Assembly: GCF_008632455.1 (NCBI RefSeq)
Contig: NZ_CP043929.1
Span: forward strand, 1,054,001 to 1,118,000
Direction of reading: 5' to 3'
From: Methylomonas rhizoryzae
GTDB lineage: Bacteria; Pseudomonadota; Gammaproteobacteria; Methylococcales; Methylomonadaceae
DNA length: 64,000 nucleotides
The notes beneath the pieces are model-generated. The model saw only the letters and a program-made list of their open reading frames with translations, was not told the origin of the DNA and ran no database searches. Shown in pieces: positions 51,370 to 59,950 of the stretch (positions within the stretch are counted from its first letter, which is position 1; each line of letters starts with the position of its first letter). The position numbers and the translations under genes were made by a program.

Positions 51370-51537
51370 TTAATTCTGCCAGGGTTTGGGAGCGGCCATC
51401 AGGCGCTCAAACCCTTCACCGCTGGGCGGTTGATCCGGAAGGGATTCTTCGGCGGCGCGGCGGGCGGCATCGATCATGAATTCCGAGCGGGTTTTGCCCC
51501 GAGCTTTGGCGGCTTGGTCAATCAAGGCGCGAATCTC
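51370..51537 (-). pseudogene. DUF1778 antitoxin fragment
   Basis: The minus-strand frame includes EIRALIDQAAKARGKTRSEFMIDAARRAAEE, the helical core of DUF1778 antitoxins (partners of GNAT toxins), then PPSGEGFERLMAAPKPW, a usual C-terminus. The middle part of the C-terminal region is missing. The N-terminal DNA-binding arm is replaced by antisense of IS3 sequence from about 51540. No GNAT toxin gene is nearby. It appears interrupted by the IS3 insertion. Confidence 0.6.
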
Positions 51538-51539
51538 GG

Positions 51540-51950
51540 TGCGAACCGGATTCAGCGCCGAGCGGCCGAATGCCTTGTGGGTGGCGGATTTCACCTACGG
51601 CAAAACCTGGCAAGGCTTTGTCTATGTGGCTTTTGTAATCGACGTATTTGCTCGCTACATCGTCGGTTGGAAAGTCTCGTCTTGCGCGCACACCGACTTT
51701 GTACCGGATGTGCCGGAGCAGGCGCTACATGACCGGCAACCCCAGCGCGACGGCGGCCTGATTCACCACAGCGACCGCGGTGTACGGTACGTGTCGATCC
51801 GCTATACCGAGCGATTGGCCGAGGCCGGCGTTGAAGCTTCGGTGGGCAGCGTGGGCGACTCTTATGACAACGCCTTGGCCGAAACCATCAATGGTTTGTA
51901 TAAAGCCGAGCGGATTCACAAACAGTCGTGGAAAAACCGCGAAGCCGCAG
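51540..51950 (+). mobile_element. IS3-family transposase OrfB fragment
   Basis: The reading frame has the integrase core of IS3 OrfB: RPNALWVADFTYGKTWQGF with the first catalytic Asp, GLIHHSDRGVRYVS with the second, and GDSYDNALAETINGLYKAE with the final Glu. Both ends are missing: there is no OrfA and no N-terminal OrfB. After about residue NREA the frame runs into unrelated sequence. No inverted repeats were found. It is an internal remnant embedded in the antitoxin gene. Confidence 0.85.
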
Positions 51951-51961
51951 GGCAATCGCGC

Positions 51962-52228
51962 TTAAATTCCACCGATCACCGGTAGCAGGTAATCGTTATC
52001 CCATCCGGCCTTGAGTCGCTTGACTTTGACGCCGAGCTTGCGGGATTTTTCGTTTTTGATCAGATTCAGGGCAATGTGGCGGATGGTAGCCAGATTGGCG
52101 GCGCTGTGGCCTTTTCGGGTGCGATTACGATCTTCATCGAAGGTAACGTCCAGTACCGGACCATTAAACACAGAGGTCTCATCGAGACCCATTTTCAAGA
52201 CGCGTGCTGTTGCAGCCACTGCCAACAT
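51962..52228 (-). mobile_element. ISAs1-family transposase C-terminal fragment
   Basis: The 88-codon minus-strand frame resembles the end of ISAs1 (H-repeat type) transposases: HSAANLATIRHIALNLIKNEKSRKLGVKVKRLKAGWDNDYLL. The N-terminal catalytic part is missing. It abuts the IS3 fragment, so insertions or deletions stacked here. Confidence 0.75.
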
Positions 52229-52317
52229 TTATCCGCGTCCTGGTAACCGATATAACGCGCGGCTAACGACATCGGATTGACTGAAATACCGGGATATTTT
52301 GCGTGGACTACTTCACT

Positions 52318-53793
52318 CTAGCGGAGTTGCTCGTTCGATACTGCCAGGGCTTCTTGCTGGTCGCCGTCCGGTACGGCTTGCCAGCCGCCGCCCAGGGCTT
52401 TGTAGACGGCGGTCAATGCGCTGGCGGTTGCGGTTTCACTTTGAGCCAGTCGGGTTTGATCTTGCAGTAACCGAGACTCGGCGTCCAGCACGGTCAGAAA
52501 GTCGGTCAAGCCTTCGCGGTATTGCAGTTGCGCCAGTTCGCGGGCTTGCCGGCTTGAAGCCTCGGCTTGGGCCAGCAAATCGCGCCGCCGGCGTTGTTCG
52601 CCGTAATTGACTAGGGCGTTTTCGGTGTCTTCCAGTGCGGTCAATACGGTTTGTTCATAATTTGCCAGACTGGCCTCCGCACGCGCGTCGGCTGCTTTGA
52701 TTTGCGCGTACACTCGGCCCAGGTCCAAGGCCGCCCAACTGATTTTCGGGCCTATCGAATACGATTCCGAGCCCGGCGCGACCAAACCCGATAAGGTCGT
52801 CGCTTCCAAGGAAATGCTGCCGACGAAGCTGACCCGGGGAAACAGATCGGCTGTCGCCACGCCGATACGAGCGGTGGCTGCCGCCAAGGTGCGTTCGGCG
52901 CTGCGAATGTCCGGCCGGCGGCGGAGCAAATCGGCCGGATTGCCGATGCCGATCAGTTCCGGCGCCTTCGGCAGCGCGGCGTGTGGTGTCAAACGTGCGG
53001 CCAAGGCATACGGCATTTCGCCGCATAGTACGCTTAAACGATGTATGGCTTGTTTGAGGCTGGCGTCCAAGTCAGGCAAGCCGGCCCGAGTGGCGTTCAA
53101 TTGGGCATCGGCTCGCGCCACATCCAATGGGGTTCCGCGGCCGTTAGTGAATTTCGCCTGGGTGATGGTCAAGGTTTGCTGTTGATTGGCTACGTTTTGC
53201 TCCGCCACTTGCCGCTGCAATTGCAAGCCGCGCAATTCGAAATAGTTGCGCGCCACTTCGGCAATCAGGCTGATGCCGATGTCGTGCAAGCTGGCCAATT
53301 GCGCGTCGACCTCGTCGTTGCTGGCTTCCACATTGCGCCGCACCCGGCCGAAAAAGTCCAACTCCCAGCTGGCGTCGAAGCCGGTGTTGTACAGCTTCAG
53401 TTCGCGCGGGACGAAGTTGCGGTTGTTCAATGCGCCGCTGCTGCGTTTTTGTTCGGTGTAATTGGCGTGCGCGCTAATGACCGGGGCCAATTGCAACCCG
53501 GCTTGCAGATACAAGGCACGGGCTTCGCGCAAATTGGCTTGCGCGGCTTTCAGCTCGCGGTTGTGCGCCAGCGCGAGCTCGACCAAGTCGGTCAGTTGCG
53601 GGTCGTTAAACCCGCGCCACCAGAGCAAGTCGACCGGATTGTCGGAATAAGGACTTGTTTCGCCGTTGGCAAAGCCGGCCGGCGGATGGCTGTCCGGGGT
53701 TTGAAAATCCGGACCGACTGCGCAGCCGGTCAGCGCCAGGCTGGCAGCGGCCAATAATGCGTGGGTAACAAAAGCGCTGGGTTTTGCGTTCAT
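52318..53793 (-). CDS. RND efflux outer-membrane channel lipoprotein, NodT/OprM type
   Basis: The 491-residue protein has a lipoprotein signal with lipobox LTGCAVGPDF, and the two outer-membrane efflux repeats with long helices (DLVELALAHNRELKAAQANLREARALYLQAG; ALEDTENALVNYGEQ). It forms the trimeric TolC-like duct of a tripartite pump. It overlaps the RND pump gene stop by four bases. It is the last gene of the RND operon. Confidence 0.94.
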   Translation of the reverse strand: MNAKPSAFVTHALLAAASLALTGCAVGPDFQTPDSHPPAGFANGETSPYSDNPVDLLWWRGFNDPQLTDLVELALAHNRELKAAQANLREARALYLQAGLQLAPVISAHANYTEQKRSSGALNNRNFVPRELKLYNTGFDASWELDFFGRVRRNVEASNDEVDAQLASLHDIGISLIAEVARNYFELRGLQLQRQVAEQNVANQQQTLTITQAKFTNGRGTPLDVARADAQLNATRAGLPDLDASLKQAIHRLSVLCGEMPYALAARLTPHAALPKAPELIGIGNPADLLRRRPDIRSAERTLAAATARIGVATADLFPRVSFVGSISLEATTLSGLVAPGSESYSIGPKISWAALDLGRVYAQIKAADARAEASLANYEQTVLTALEDTENALVNYGEQRRRRDLLAQAEASSRQARELAQLQYREGLTDFLTVLDAESRLLQDQTRLAQSETATASALTAVYKALGGGWQAVPDGDQQEALAVSNEQLR

Positions 53794-56700
53794 GGCCGGC
53801 CCTGTTCGGAGTCAAGATGTTGAGTGAGCGTAGCGGTTTGACGCTTGCCGCCCAAGCGTTTCGCAACGGCTTGCACTACCACGTAAAACACCGGGGTGAG
53901 CAGTAAGCCGAATAAGGTCACGCCTATCATGCCGCTGAACACCGCGGTGCCCAGCAAGCGTCTGGCTTCGGCGCCGGCGCCGCTGGCCACGACCAAGGGA
54001 AATACCCCCATGATAAAAGCGAACGAGGTCATCAAGATAGGCCGCAAGCGGATTCGGGCCGCCTCGGTAGCCGCCTCGACGGCGCTCAAACCTGCCTCTT
54101 GCCGGTGTTTGGCGAATTCCACGATCAAAATCGCGTTCTTGCTGGCCAAGCCGACCAAAACGATGAAGCCGACTTGGGTAAAGATGTTGTTGTCCATCTG
54201 TGCCAGCCAAACCCCGGTCATCGACGACAATATACACATGGGCACGATCAGGATGACCGCGAACGGCAGTGACCAACTTTCGTATTGGGCCGCCAGCGCC
54301 AAGAACACGAACACCACGCTGAGCGGGAATACCAGCAGCGCGACGTTGCCGGCCAATACCTGTTGCAGGCTGAGCTCGGTCCATTCGAAATCGAATCCGG
54401 GCGGCAATTCGGCGTCCAGTAATTGATTCATGGTTGCTATCGCCTGGCCGGAGCTGATGCCCGGCAAGGTATTGCCATTAATTTCCGCGGCGGGATACAT
54501 GTTGTAACGGGTGATTTTATCCGGCCCCAAGATGTTTTCGACTTTGGCGATGGCGCCCAAAGGCACCATGCCGCCTTGGGCGTTTTTGGTTTTCAATTGC
54601 GCGATGTCGTCGCCGTTCATCCGATAGTTCGCGTCGGCTTGCGCCACTACTTGGTAGGTGCGGCCGAATAGATTGAAGTCGTTGACGTACAACGAGCCCA
54701 AATAAATCTGCAAGGTTTCGAAAATGTCGCTCAACGGAATGTCCATAGCCTTGGCGCGACTGCGGTCCACGTCTACGAACAGTTGCGGCACGTTGGCGCG
54801 GAAGGTGGTAAACAAGCGGCTCATGCCGGGCTGTTGGTTGCCTTTGCCGATCATGTCCGATACCACTTGCTGCAGGGCGTCGGTGCCGGCGTTATTGCGG
54901 TCTTGCACTTGCAGCTTGAAACCGCCGACCGAGCTCATGCCGCGTATCGGCGGCGGGGCGAACACGGCGATATAGGCGTCGTCTATGCTTGCCAAACGCT
55001 GACCCAAGGTTTTGACCAAGGCGTCCGCGCTGAGCTCCGGTTTGCCCGCCCGGTTGTCGAAATTGTCCAGGCGGGCGAACAAGGTGGCGACGTTGGATTG
55101 CGCCGAGCCGGTCAGTACCGACCAGCCGGCGTATGCGTTGACGTGGGAGACGCCCTCGGTTTCTAAAATGATGCGGCTGGCTTCCTTGACTACCGCTTGG
55201 CTGCGCGACAGCGACGCGGCGTCCGGCAGTTGCGCGTACAAAACTAAATAACCCTGATCCTGCTGCGGAATGAAACCGGTAGGGACTTTTTCGAAGGCGA
55301 GCAGATTCAGGGCATTCAAGCCGACGTACAGCATCAGTACGACGGCGCTCATCCGAATCAAACGGGCGACCAGGCGCGCATAGCCGGCGCCGAACGCGGC
55401 GAAAAATCGGTTGAAAGCGTTGAAAAACCAGCCGAACCAGCGTTCCACGAAACGGGTTACCGCATCTTTGTCGTGGTGAGCCCTATCCAGCAGCAGCGCG
55501 CATAAGGCCGGACTCAAGGTTAGCGAATTGAAGGCGGAAATCACGGTCGATACCGCAATGGTAAAAGCGAATTGCTGATAAAACGCCCCCGATACCCCGG
55601 TGATGAATGCGGTCGGCACGAACACTGCCACCAATACCAAGGCCGTGGCGATGATAGGGCTGATGACCTCGCTCATTGCGGTGCGCGCAGCGGCGCGGGC
55701 AGTCATGCCTTCCGCCATGTGTCTTTCCACATTTTCTACTACCACGATGGCATCGTCGACCACGATGCCGATGGCCAATACCAAGCCGAACAGCGACAGG
55801 GTGTTTAGCGACAGCCCCAGGCCGGCCATGACGGCGAAGGTGCCGATCAAGGACACCGGCACGGCCAGCAAGGGAATCAAGCTGGCCCGCCAGTTTTGCA
55901 AAAACACGATGACGACCAGCACCACCAGCAGCAAGGCTTCGAACAAGGTTTCCACCACGGCCGCTATCGATTGCTGCACGAACACCACGGTGTCGTACAC
56001 CAACAAATAATCCAGGCCTTCCGGGAAGCGCGGTTTCAATTTTTCCATGGCCGCCAGCACTGCCGCTTTGGTATCCAAGGCATTGGAACCGGGCAGTTGG
56101 AAAATCGCCAGGCCGACGGATTCTTCGCCGTCCAAAAACAGGCCGGAGTTGTAATCCTTGGCGCCCAGCTCGATGCGGGCCACGTCTTGCAAACGGGTGA
56201 TTTCGCCGTTTTTGTCCTGTTTGATAATGATGTCGCCGAACTGTTCAGCGGTTTGCAAACGGCCCAAGGTACTGACCGTGTATTGGAATTCGGCATTTTC
56301 CGGCGACGGTTGCTGACCGACCACGCCCGCGGCGACTTGTACGTTTTGTTCGCGCACCGCCGCGACCACTTCGCCGGCGGTTAGATTTCTGGCCGCGATT
56401 TGTTCGGGATTCAACCACAGTCGCATACTGTAATCGCGGGCACCGAACACGATGATTTCGCCCACGCCGGGTAAGCGGGCCAAGGTATCCTTGATTTGCA
56501 ACAAGGCGTAATTGCTCAGGTAGACGCTGTCGTAACGGTGATCCGGCGAGATCAGATTGACTACCAGGCTTAAATCCGGACTGCGCTTTTTGACGCTGAT
56601 GCCTTGCCGGCGCACTTCTTCCGGCAGCTTGGGTTCGGCCAGTGCCACCCGGTTTTGCACCAAAACCTGGGCTTTGTCCAGATCGGCGCCCGGTTTGAAG

Positions 56701-56987
56701 GCGATGGTCAAACTCATGTTGCCGCTGTTGGTGGATTGCGAGGACATATACAGCATATCCTCGACACCGTTGACTTCCTGTTCGATCGGCGTGGCCACCG
56801 TGTCGGCCACGACCTGGGCGTTGGCGCCCGGATAACTGGCGCTGACCACCACGGTGGGCGGGGCGATTTGCGGATATTGGGCGATCGGCAGGTCGATCAA
56901 GGCCAATGCGCCGACCAGCACGATGACGATGGACAGTACCGCCGCGAAAATCGGCCGGTCTATAAAAAAGTGGCTGAATTTACCCAT
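53790..56987 (-). CDS. RND efflux inner-membrane transporter, HAE1 family
   Basis: The 1065-residue protein has 12 membrane helices and two large periplasmic loops. It begins MGKFSHFFIDRPIFAAVLSI, contains the proton-relay motif GIVVDDAIVVVENVERHM in TM4 with the Asp pair, and the GFIPQQDQGY segment, as in AcrB/MexF. It pumps hydrophobic drugs or solvents out using proton force. It lies between the MFP and channel genes, three bases behind the MFP stop. The length is typical. Confidence 0.97.
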   Translation of the reverse strand: MGKFSHFFIDRPIFAAVLSIVIVLVGALALIDLPIAQYPQIAPPTVVVSASYPGANAQVVADTVATPIEQEVNGVEDMLYMSSQSTNSGNMSLTIAFKPGADLDKAQVLVQNRVALAEPKLPEEVRRQGISVKKRSPDLSLVVNLISPDHRYDSVYLSNYALLQIKDTLARLPGVGEIIVFGARDYSMRLWLNPEQIAARNLTAGEVVAAVREQNVQVAAGVVGQQPSPENAEFQYTVSTLGRLQTAEQFGDIIIKQDKNGEITRLQDVARIELGAKDYNSGLFLDGEESVGLAIFQLPGSNALDTKAAVLAAMEKLKPRFPEGLDYLLVYDTVVFVQQSIAAVVETLFEALLLVVLVVIVFLQNWRASLIPLLAVPVSLIGTFAVMAGLGLSLNTLSLFGLVLAIGIVVDDAIVVVENVERHMAEGMTARAAARTAMSEVISPIIATALVLVAVFVPTAFITGVSGAFYQQFAFTIAVSTVISAFNSLTLSPALCALLLDRAHHDKDAVTRFVERWFGWFFNAFNRFFAAFGAGYARLVARLIRMSAVVLMLYVGLNALNLLAFEKVPTGFIPQQDQGYLVLYAQLPDAASLSRSQAVVKEASRIILETEGVSHVNAYAGWSVLTGSAQSNVATLFARLDNFDNRAGKPELSADALVKTLGQRLASIDDAYIAVFAPPPIRGMSSVGGFKLQVQDRNNAGTDALQQVVSDMIGKGNQQPGMSRLFTTFRANVPQLFVDVDRSRAKAMDIPLSDIFETLQIYLGSLYVNDFNLFGRTYQVVAQADANYRMNGDDIAQLKTKNAQGGMVPLGAIAKVENILGPDKITRYNMYPAAEINGNTLPGISSGQAIATMNQLLDAELPPGFDFEWTELSLQQVLAGNVALLVFPLSVVFVFLALAAQYESWSLPFAVILIVPMCILSSMTGVWLAQMDNNIFTQVGFIVLVGLASKNAILIVEFAKHRQEAGLSAVEAATEAARIRLRPILMTSFAFIMGVFPLVVASGAGAEARRLLGTAVFSGMIGVTLFGLLLTPVFYVVVQAVAKRLGGKRQTATLTQHLDSEQGRP

Positions 56988-56990
56988 GAG

Positions 56991-58244
56991 TTATGGCGCT
57001 CCTTGCGCGCTCAGCTCGATGCGCTCGGGGTCGACCGAGAGGCCGGCCTTGAGTTTTTGCCCGCCTTCGACGACGACCCAATCGTCGACGTTCAAGCCGC
57101 TTGTTACCGCGCGGAGCGGGCCGACGCGCGCACCCAGCGTAACCGTGCGGTATTCGAGCTGATTGTCCGGTTTTACCACCCACACGAAATTTTGCGCCTG
57201 GTCGGCGGAGATAGCCCGTTCAGGCAGTAACAAAGCCGGGTAAGGCCGGCTGCCTTGCACCCGCATCCGGGCGAACAAGCCGGGGCTCAACAAACCGTCC
57301 GGATTGGCGAACACGCCGCGCAAGCTGATGGTGCCGGTGTTGGGGTTCTCTTGCGGCGCGACGTAATCCAACCGGCCGGCGTGCGGAAAATCCGCTTCGT
57401 CGGCCAGGGCCAACTGCACGGGGATACCGGTCAAATCGCCAGCGTCCGCGCTGCCGAGCCGCTTGCGCCGGTACTTCAACACCGATTGCTCGTCGGCATC
57501 GACATAGACATAAACCGGGTCGGTGGCGACGATGGTCGCTAACACCGCGGCATCGCCGCCGGCATTGACCAAGTTGCCGACAGTGACCATTTCCCGGCTG
57601 ATGCGGCCGGCAATCGGCGCGCGGATTTCGCTGTAATCCAAGTTCAATTGTGCCGTGTAAACGTTGGCCTCGGCGGAAGCGACTGCGGCGCCGGCCTCGC
57701 GTAGCGTTTCCCGCCGGGTGTCGTATTCTTCGCGGGATATGGCATTGGCGCGGCTCAGGTTTTCCGCCCGTTTCATGTCGGTTTTGGCCAAATCCGCTTT
57801 GACCTTGGCCCGTTCCAGTTCCGCTTTGGCGAAATTTAGTTGGGCTTTGAAAGGTTTTTGATCGATCACGAACAATAAGTCGCCGCGCTTTACCGTGCTG
57901 CCGGCGGTAAAGTTCTGCTTTTCCAGAAAGCCGGATACTCTGGCCCGTACTTCGACCGTATTGACCGCTGCCACTCGACCGGTAAATTCGTCCCATTCGC
58001 TGACCTCTTGGGCGATTGCTTTGGCTGCTTTAACGCCGGGCGGCGGCATGGGCGCATCGTTGTTTACGGCGTCGCCGCAGCCGGTAGCGGCAAGGGTGAC
58101 GGTTATTAAGCCGGCCCTGATGATTGCCGGTATTACGCTCGCCCGCTGCTTGTCGACGAGGCGGAGTAGAGGCGGGTTGAGCCGGTATATGAGCGGCGTC
58201 GACGCAGGGTGGGGCGAGTGTGGCATGGCTGGATGCTCCGGCAT
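56991..58244 (-). CDS. RND efflux membrane fusion protein, lipoprotein
   Basis: The 417-residue protein has a hydrophobic segment ending LAATGCGDA, a lipobox, after an unusually long 40-residue N-terminal lead. The lipoyl/barrel-sandwich halves follow (VEVRARVSGFLEKQNFTAGSTVKRGDLLFVIDQKPF and NLDYSEIRAPIAGRISREMVTVGN) and a helical hairpin. It links the pump to the outer-membrane channel. A later start could exist, but no ATG or GTG codon with a ribosome site is clear. It is divergent from the TetR gene. Confidence 0.93.
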   Translation of the reverse strand: MPEHPAMPHSPHPASTPLIYRLNPPLLRLVDKQRASVIPAIIRAGLITVTLAATGCGDAVNNDAPMPPPGVKAAKAIAQEVSEWDEFTGRVAAVNTVEVRARVSGFLEKQNFTAGSTVKRGDLLFVIDQKPFKAQLNFAKAELERAKVKADLAKTDMKRAENLSRANAISREEYDTRRETLREAGAAVASAEANVYTAQLNLDYSEIRAPIAGRISREMVTVGNLVNAGGDAAVLATIVATDPVYVYVDADEQSVLKYRRKRLGSADAGDLTGIPVQLALADEADFPHAGRLDYVAPQENPNTGTISLRGVFANPDGLLSPGLFARMRVQGSRPYPALLLPERAISADQAQNFVWVVKPDNQLEYRTVTLGARVGPLRAVTSGLNVDDWVVVEGGQKLKAGLSVDPERIELSAQGAP

Positions 58245-58251
58245 AAATAAA

Positions 58252-58269
58252 AAGGTAATGTACCTTACC
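58252..58269. promoter_or_regulatory. Inverted repeat, likely TetR operator
   Basis: AAGGTA-ATG-TACCTT (58252-58266) and an overlapping GGTAA-N6-TTACC (58254-58269) are both perfect. A GGTACC follows at 58281-58286. They lie between the divergent efflux operon and its TetR gene, where a repressor would control both. The exact binding register is not known. Confidence 0.6.
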
Positions 58270-58325
58270 GTTTAGTTTATGGTACCCTGTTTTACCGTGT
58301 CAAATGTATTTTCGAATGGTTGAAC

Positions 58326-58949
58326 ATGGTTAAATGCGGCCGGCCGGCCAAGGGTTGCGAGCAAGAAAGTAGCGACCGCCTATTGGATACGGCCTTACAG
58401 CTTTTTTTAGAAAACGGTTACGGCGATCTGAGCATGGAGAGCCTGGCGCGCGAGGCCAGAGTGTCCTTGCGCACGATTTACAACCAATTCGGCGGTAAAG
58501 CCGGGGTGTTCGGCGCGCTGATTCGGCGTTGCAGCGACCGGTTCATCGGTAGTTTGAAAGACGGGCAGGACGGCGATCTCGAGCAAGCCCTGGTCGCATT
58601 CGGGGTCAAGTTTCTGTTTCAAATATCCAGGCCGGAAGTGATGCGGATGCGGGCGATTCTGATTGCCGAATGTCAACGCTTTCCCGATCTGGCCGTGCAG
58701 TTTTATCAAGAAGGCCCCAGCCGCACGCTGGCGCACTTGGCGGAATTCTTCTCCGCTCAACAACGGGCGGGGCGGATTGTTGCCGATTTTTCCGCGCAAA
58801 TTCTGGCCGATCAATACATCAGCGCATTGCGCGGCGAAAGAATGCAGCGCCAGCAGTTGGGTTTGGAAGATGCTCCAGACCAAGCGGAAATCGAGAGTTG
58901 GGTCAAGCTAGCCACCCATTTGTTTTTAAATGGCTGTCGCGCGCACTAA
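58326..58949 (+). CDS. TetR/AcrR family transcriptional regulator
   Basis: The protein (207 residues from ATG 58326) has an N-terminal TetR helix-turn-helix (RLLDTALQLFLENGYGDLSMESLAREARVSLRTIYNQFGGKAGVF) and an AefR-like C-terminal ligand domain. Divergence from the RND operon and the inverted repeats between them suggest it represses the pump. A TTG two codons upstream was not chosen. Confidence 0.93.
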   Translation: MVKCGRPAKGCEQESSDRLLDTALQLFLENGYGDLSMESLAREARVSLRTIYNQFGGKAGVFGALIRRCSDRFIGSLKDGQDGDLEQALVAFGVKFLFQISRPEVMRMRAILIAECQRFPDLAVQFYQEGPSRTLAHLAEFFSAQQRAGRIVADFSAQILADQYISALRGERMQRQQLGLEDAPDQAEIESWVKLATHLFLNGCRAH

Positions 58950-59123
58950 GCGCCGATTCGGTCGCTTGGCGGCGGGTTCAGCGGATGCTGCCGCTAACTT
59001 CAAGAGATTTGCACAATTCTGCATTTTCGGCAAAGCGGATGCGTGGCGATGAATTCGGCAAGTTTGGCTTGCATGTGCTCATTAGCAATGCAAACGAGCG
59101 TAGCCGCCTGCCTGGCTTTCGCG

Positions 59124-59792
59124 TCAGTTCGAGTTGAACGGTGGGCGGGCACGGTTAACCAATTGAGTTAACAAGCGGGGAAGCTGCAGCATATCGTCGA
59201 ATAGTACTTCATCCGCGATTCGGCATGACGCTGTCTCAGCGTTTCGCACATACCGGAAGGCTTTCATGCCTGCCGCTACGGCTGCCTCAATCCCAACATT
59301 ACTGTCTTCTACCACCACGCATTGGCTGGGCATAAAACCCATCGCATTTGCCGCATATCGGAATAAACCGGGCTCGGGCTTCCAACAGCCAACGTCATAA
59401 GCGCTGAAAAGGTTGTCATCGAAGTAGCGGGAGAGGCCGCTAACCTGCAGCGCCTGACGGATTTTCAAAAGAGGCCCGCTCGATGCAATGCATTTGGGAA
59501 AGTCAGCGGTTTTGAGCATTTCAAGAACGCCGGGCATAGGTTTCAATTCGCGACAGAACAGTTCCGCCACGTGCTGGCGATAATTCAGTTCGAACCCATC
59601 CGGCAACTTCCGGCAAAGACGGCCTTCAAGGTCGGTAAGGATAGACGCCAGCTTCTTGCCGCGATAACGCAGGGTCAAAGCGTCCACCGTATCATCCAGT
59701 TGCGGAAGCAGATCGAGAAACGCTTGATTGCAAAGCCCCTCGCTGTCTACAAGGGTACCGTCCAAATCAAAGATTACACAGATGCCGGTCAT
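59124..59792 (-). CDS. HAD-superfamily phosphatase, beta-phosphoglucomutase-like
   Basis: The 222-residue protein has the HAD motifs: IFDLDGTLVDSEG with nucleophile Asp near residue 9, CIASSGP as motif II, and WKPEPGLF plus VVEDSNVGIEAA as motifs III and IV. The cap domain between them is of the subfamily I type. It could be a phosphatase such as YniC/Gph or a sugar phosphomutase; substrate choice is not readable. It stands alone with a 158-base gap upstream. Confidence 0.85.
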   Translation of the reverse strand: MTGICVIFDLDGTLVDSEGLCNQAFLDLLPQLDDTVDALTLRYRGKKLASILTDLEGRLCRKLPDGFELNYRQHVAELFCRELKPMPGVLEMLKTADFPKCIASSGPLLKIRQALQVSGLSRYFDDNLFSAYDVGCWKPEPGLFRYAANAMGFMPSQCVVVEDSNVGIEAAVAAGMKAFRYVRNAETASCRIADEVLFDDMLQLPRLLTQLVNRARPPFNSN

Positions 59793-59950
59793 TTACGGGG
59801 GGTACTCCGGCTAGGGGGTGCAAAGTCTGTTGGGGGATGGCTTACCGGGGTCTTGCCCCAAGTTTACCACCGCGGAATCAATAAAGGTCGCCTAATGCGC
59901 CAAAATCAACACCCCTGGCTTGCCTGTTACTCCGGCCAGCGCAGGCGCGG

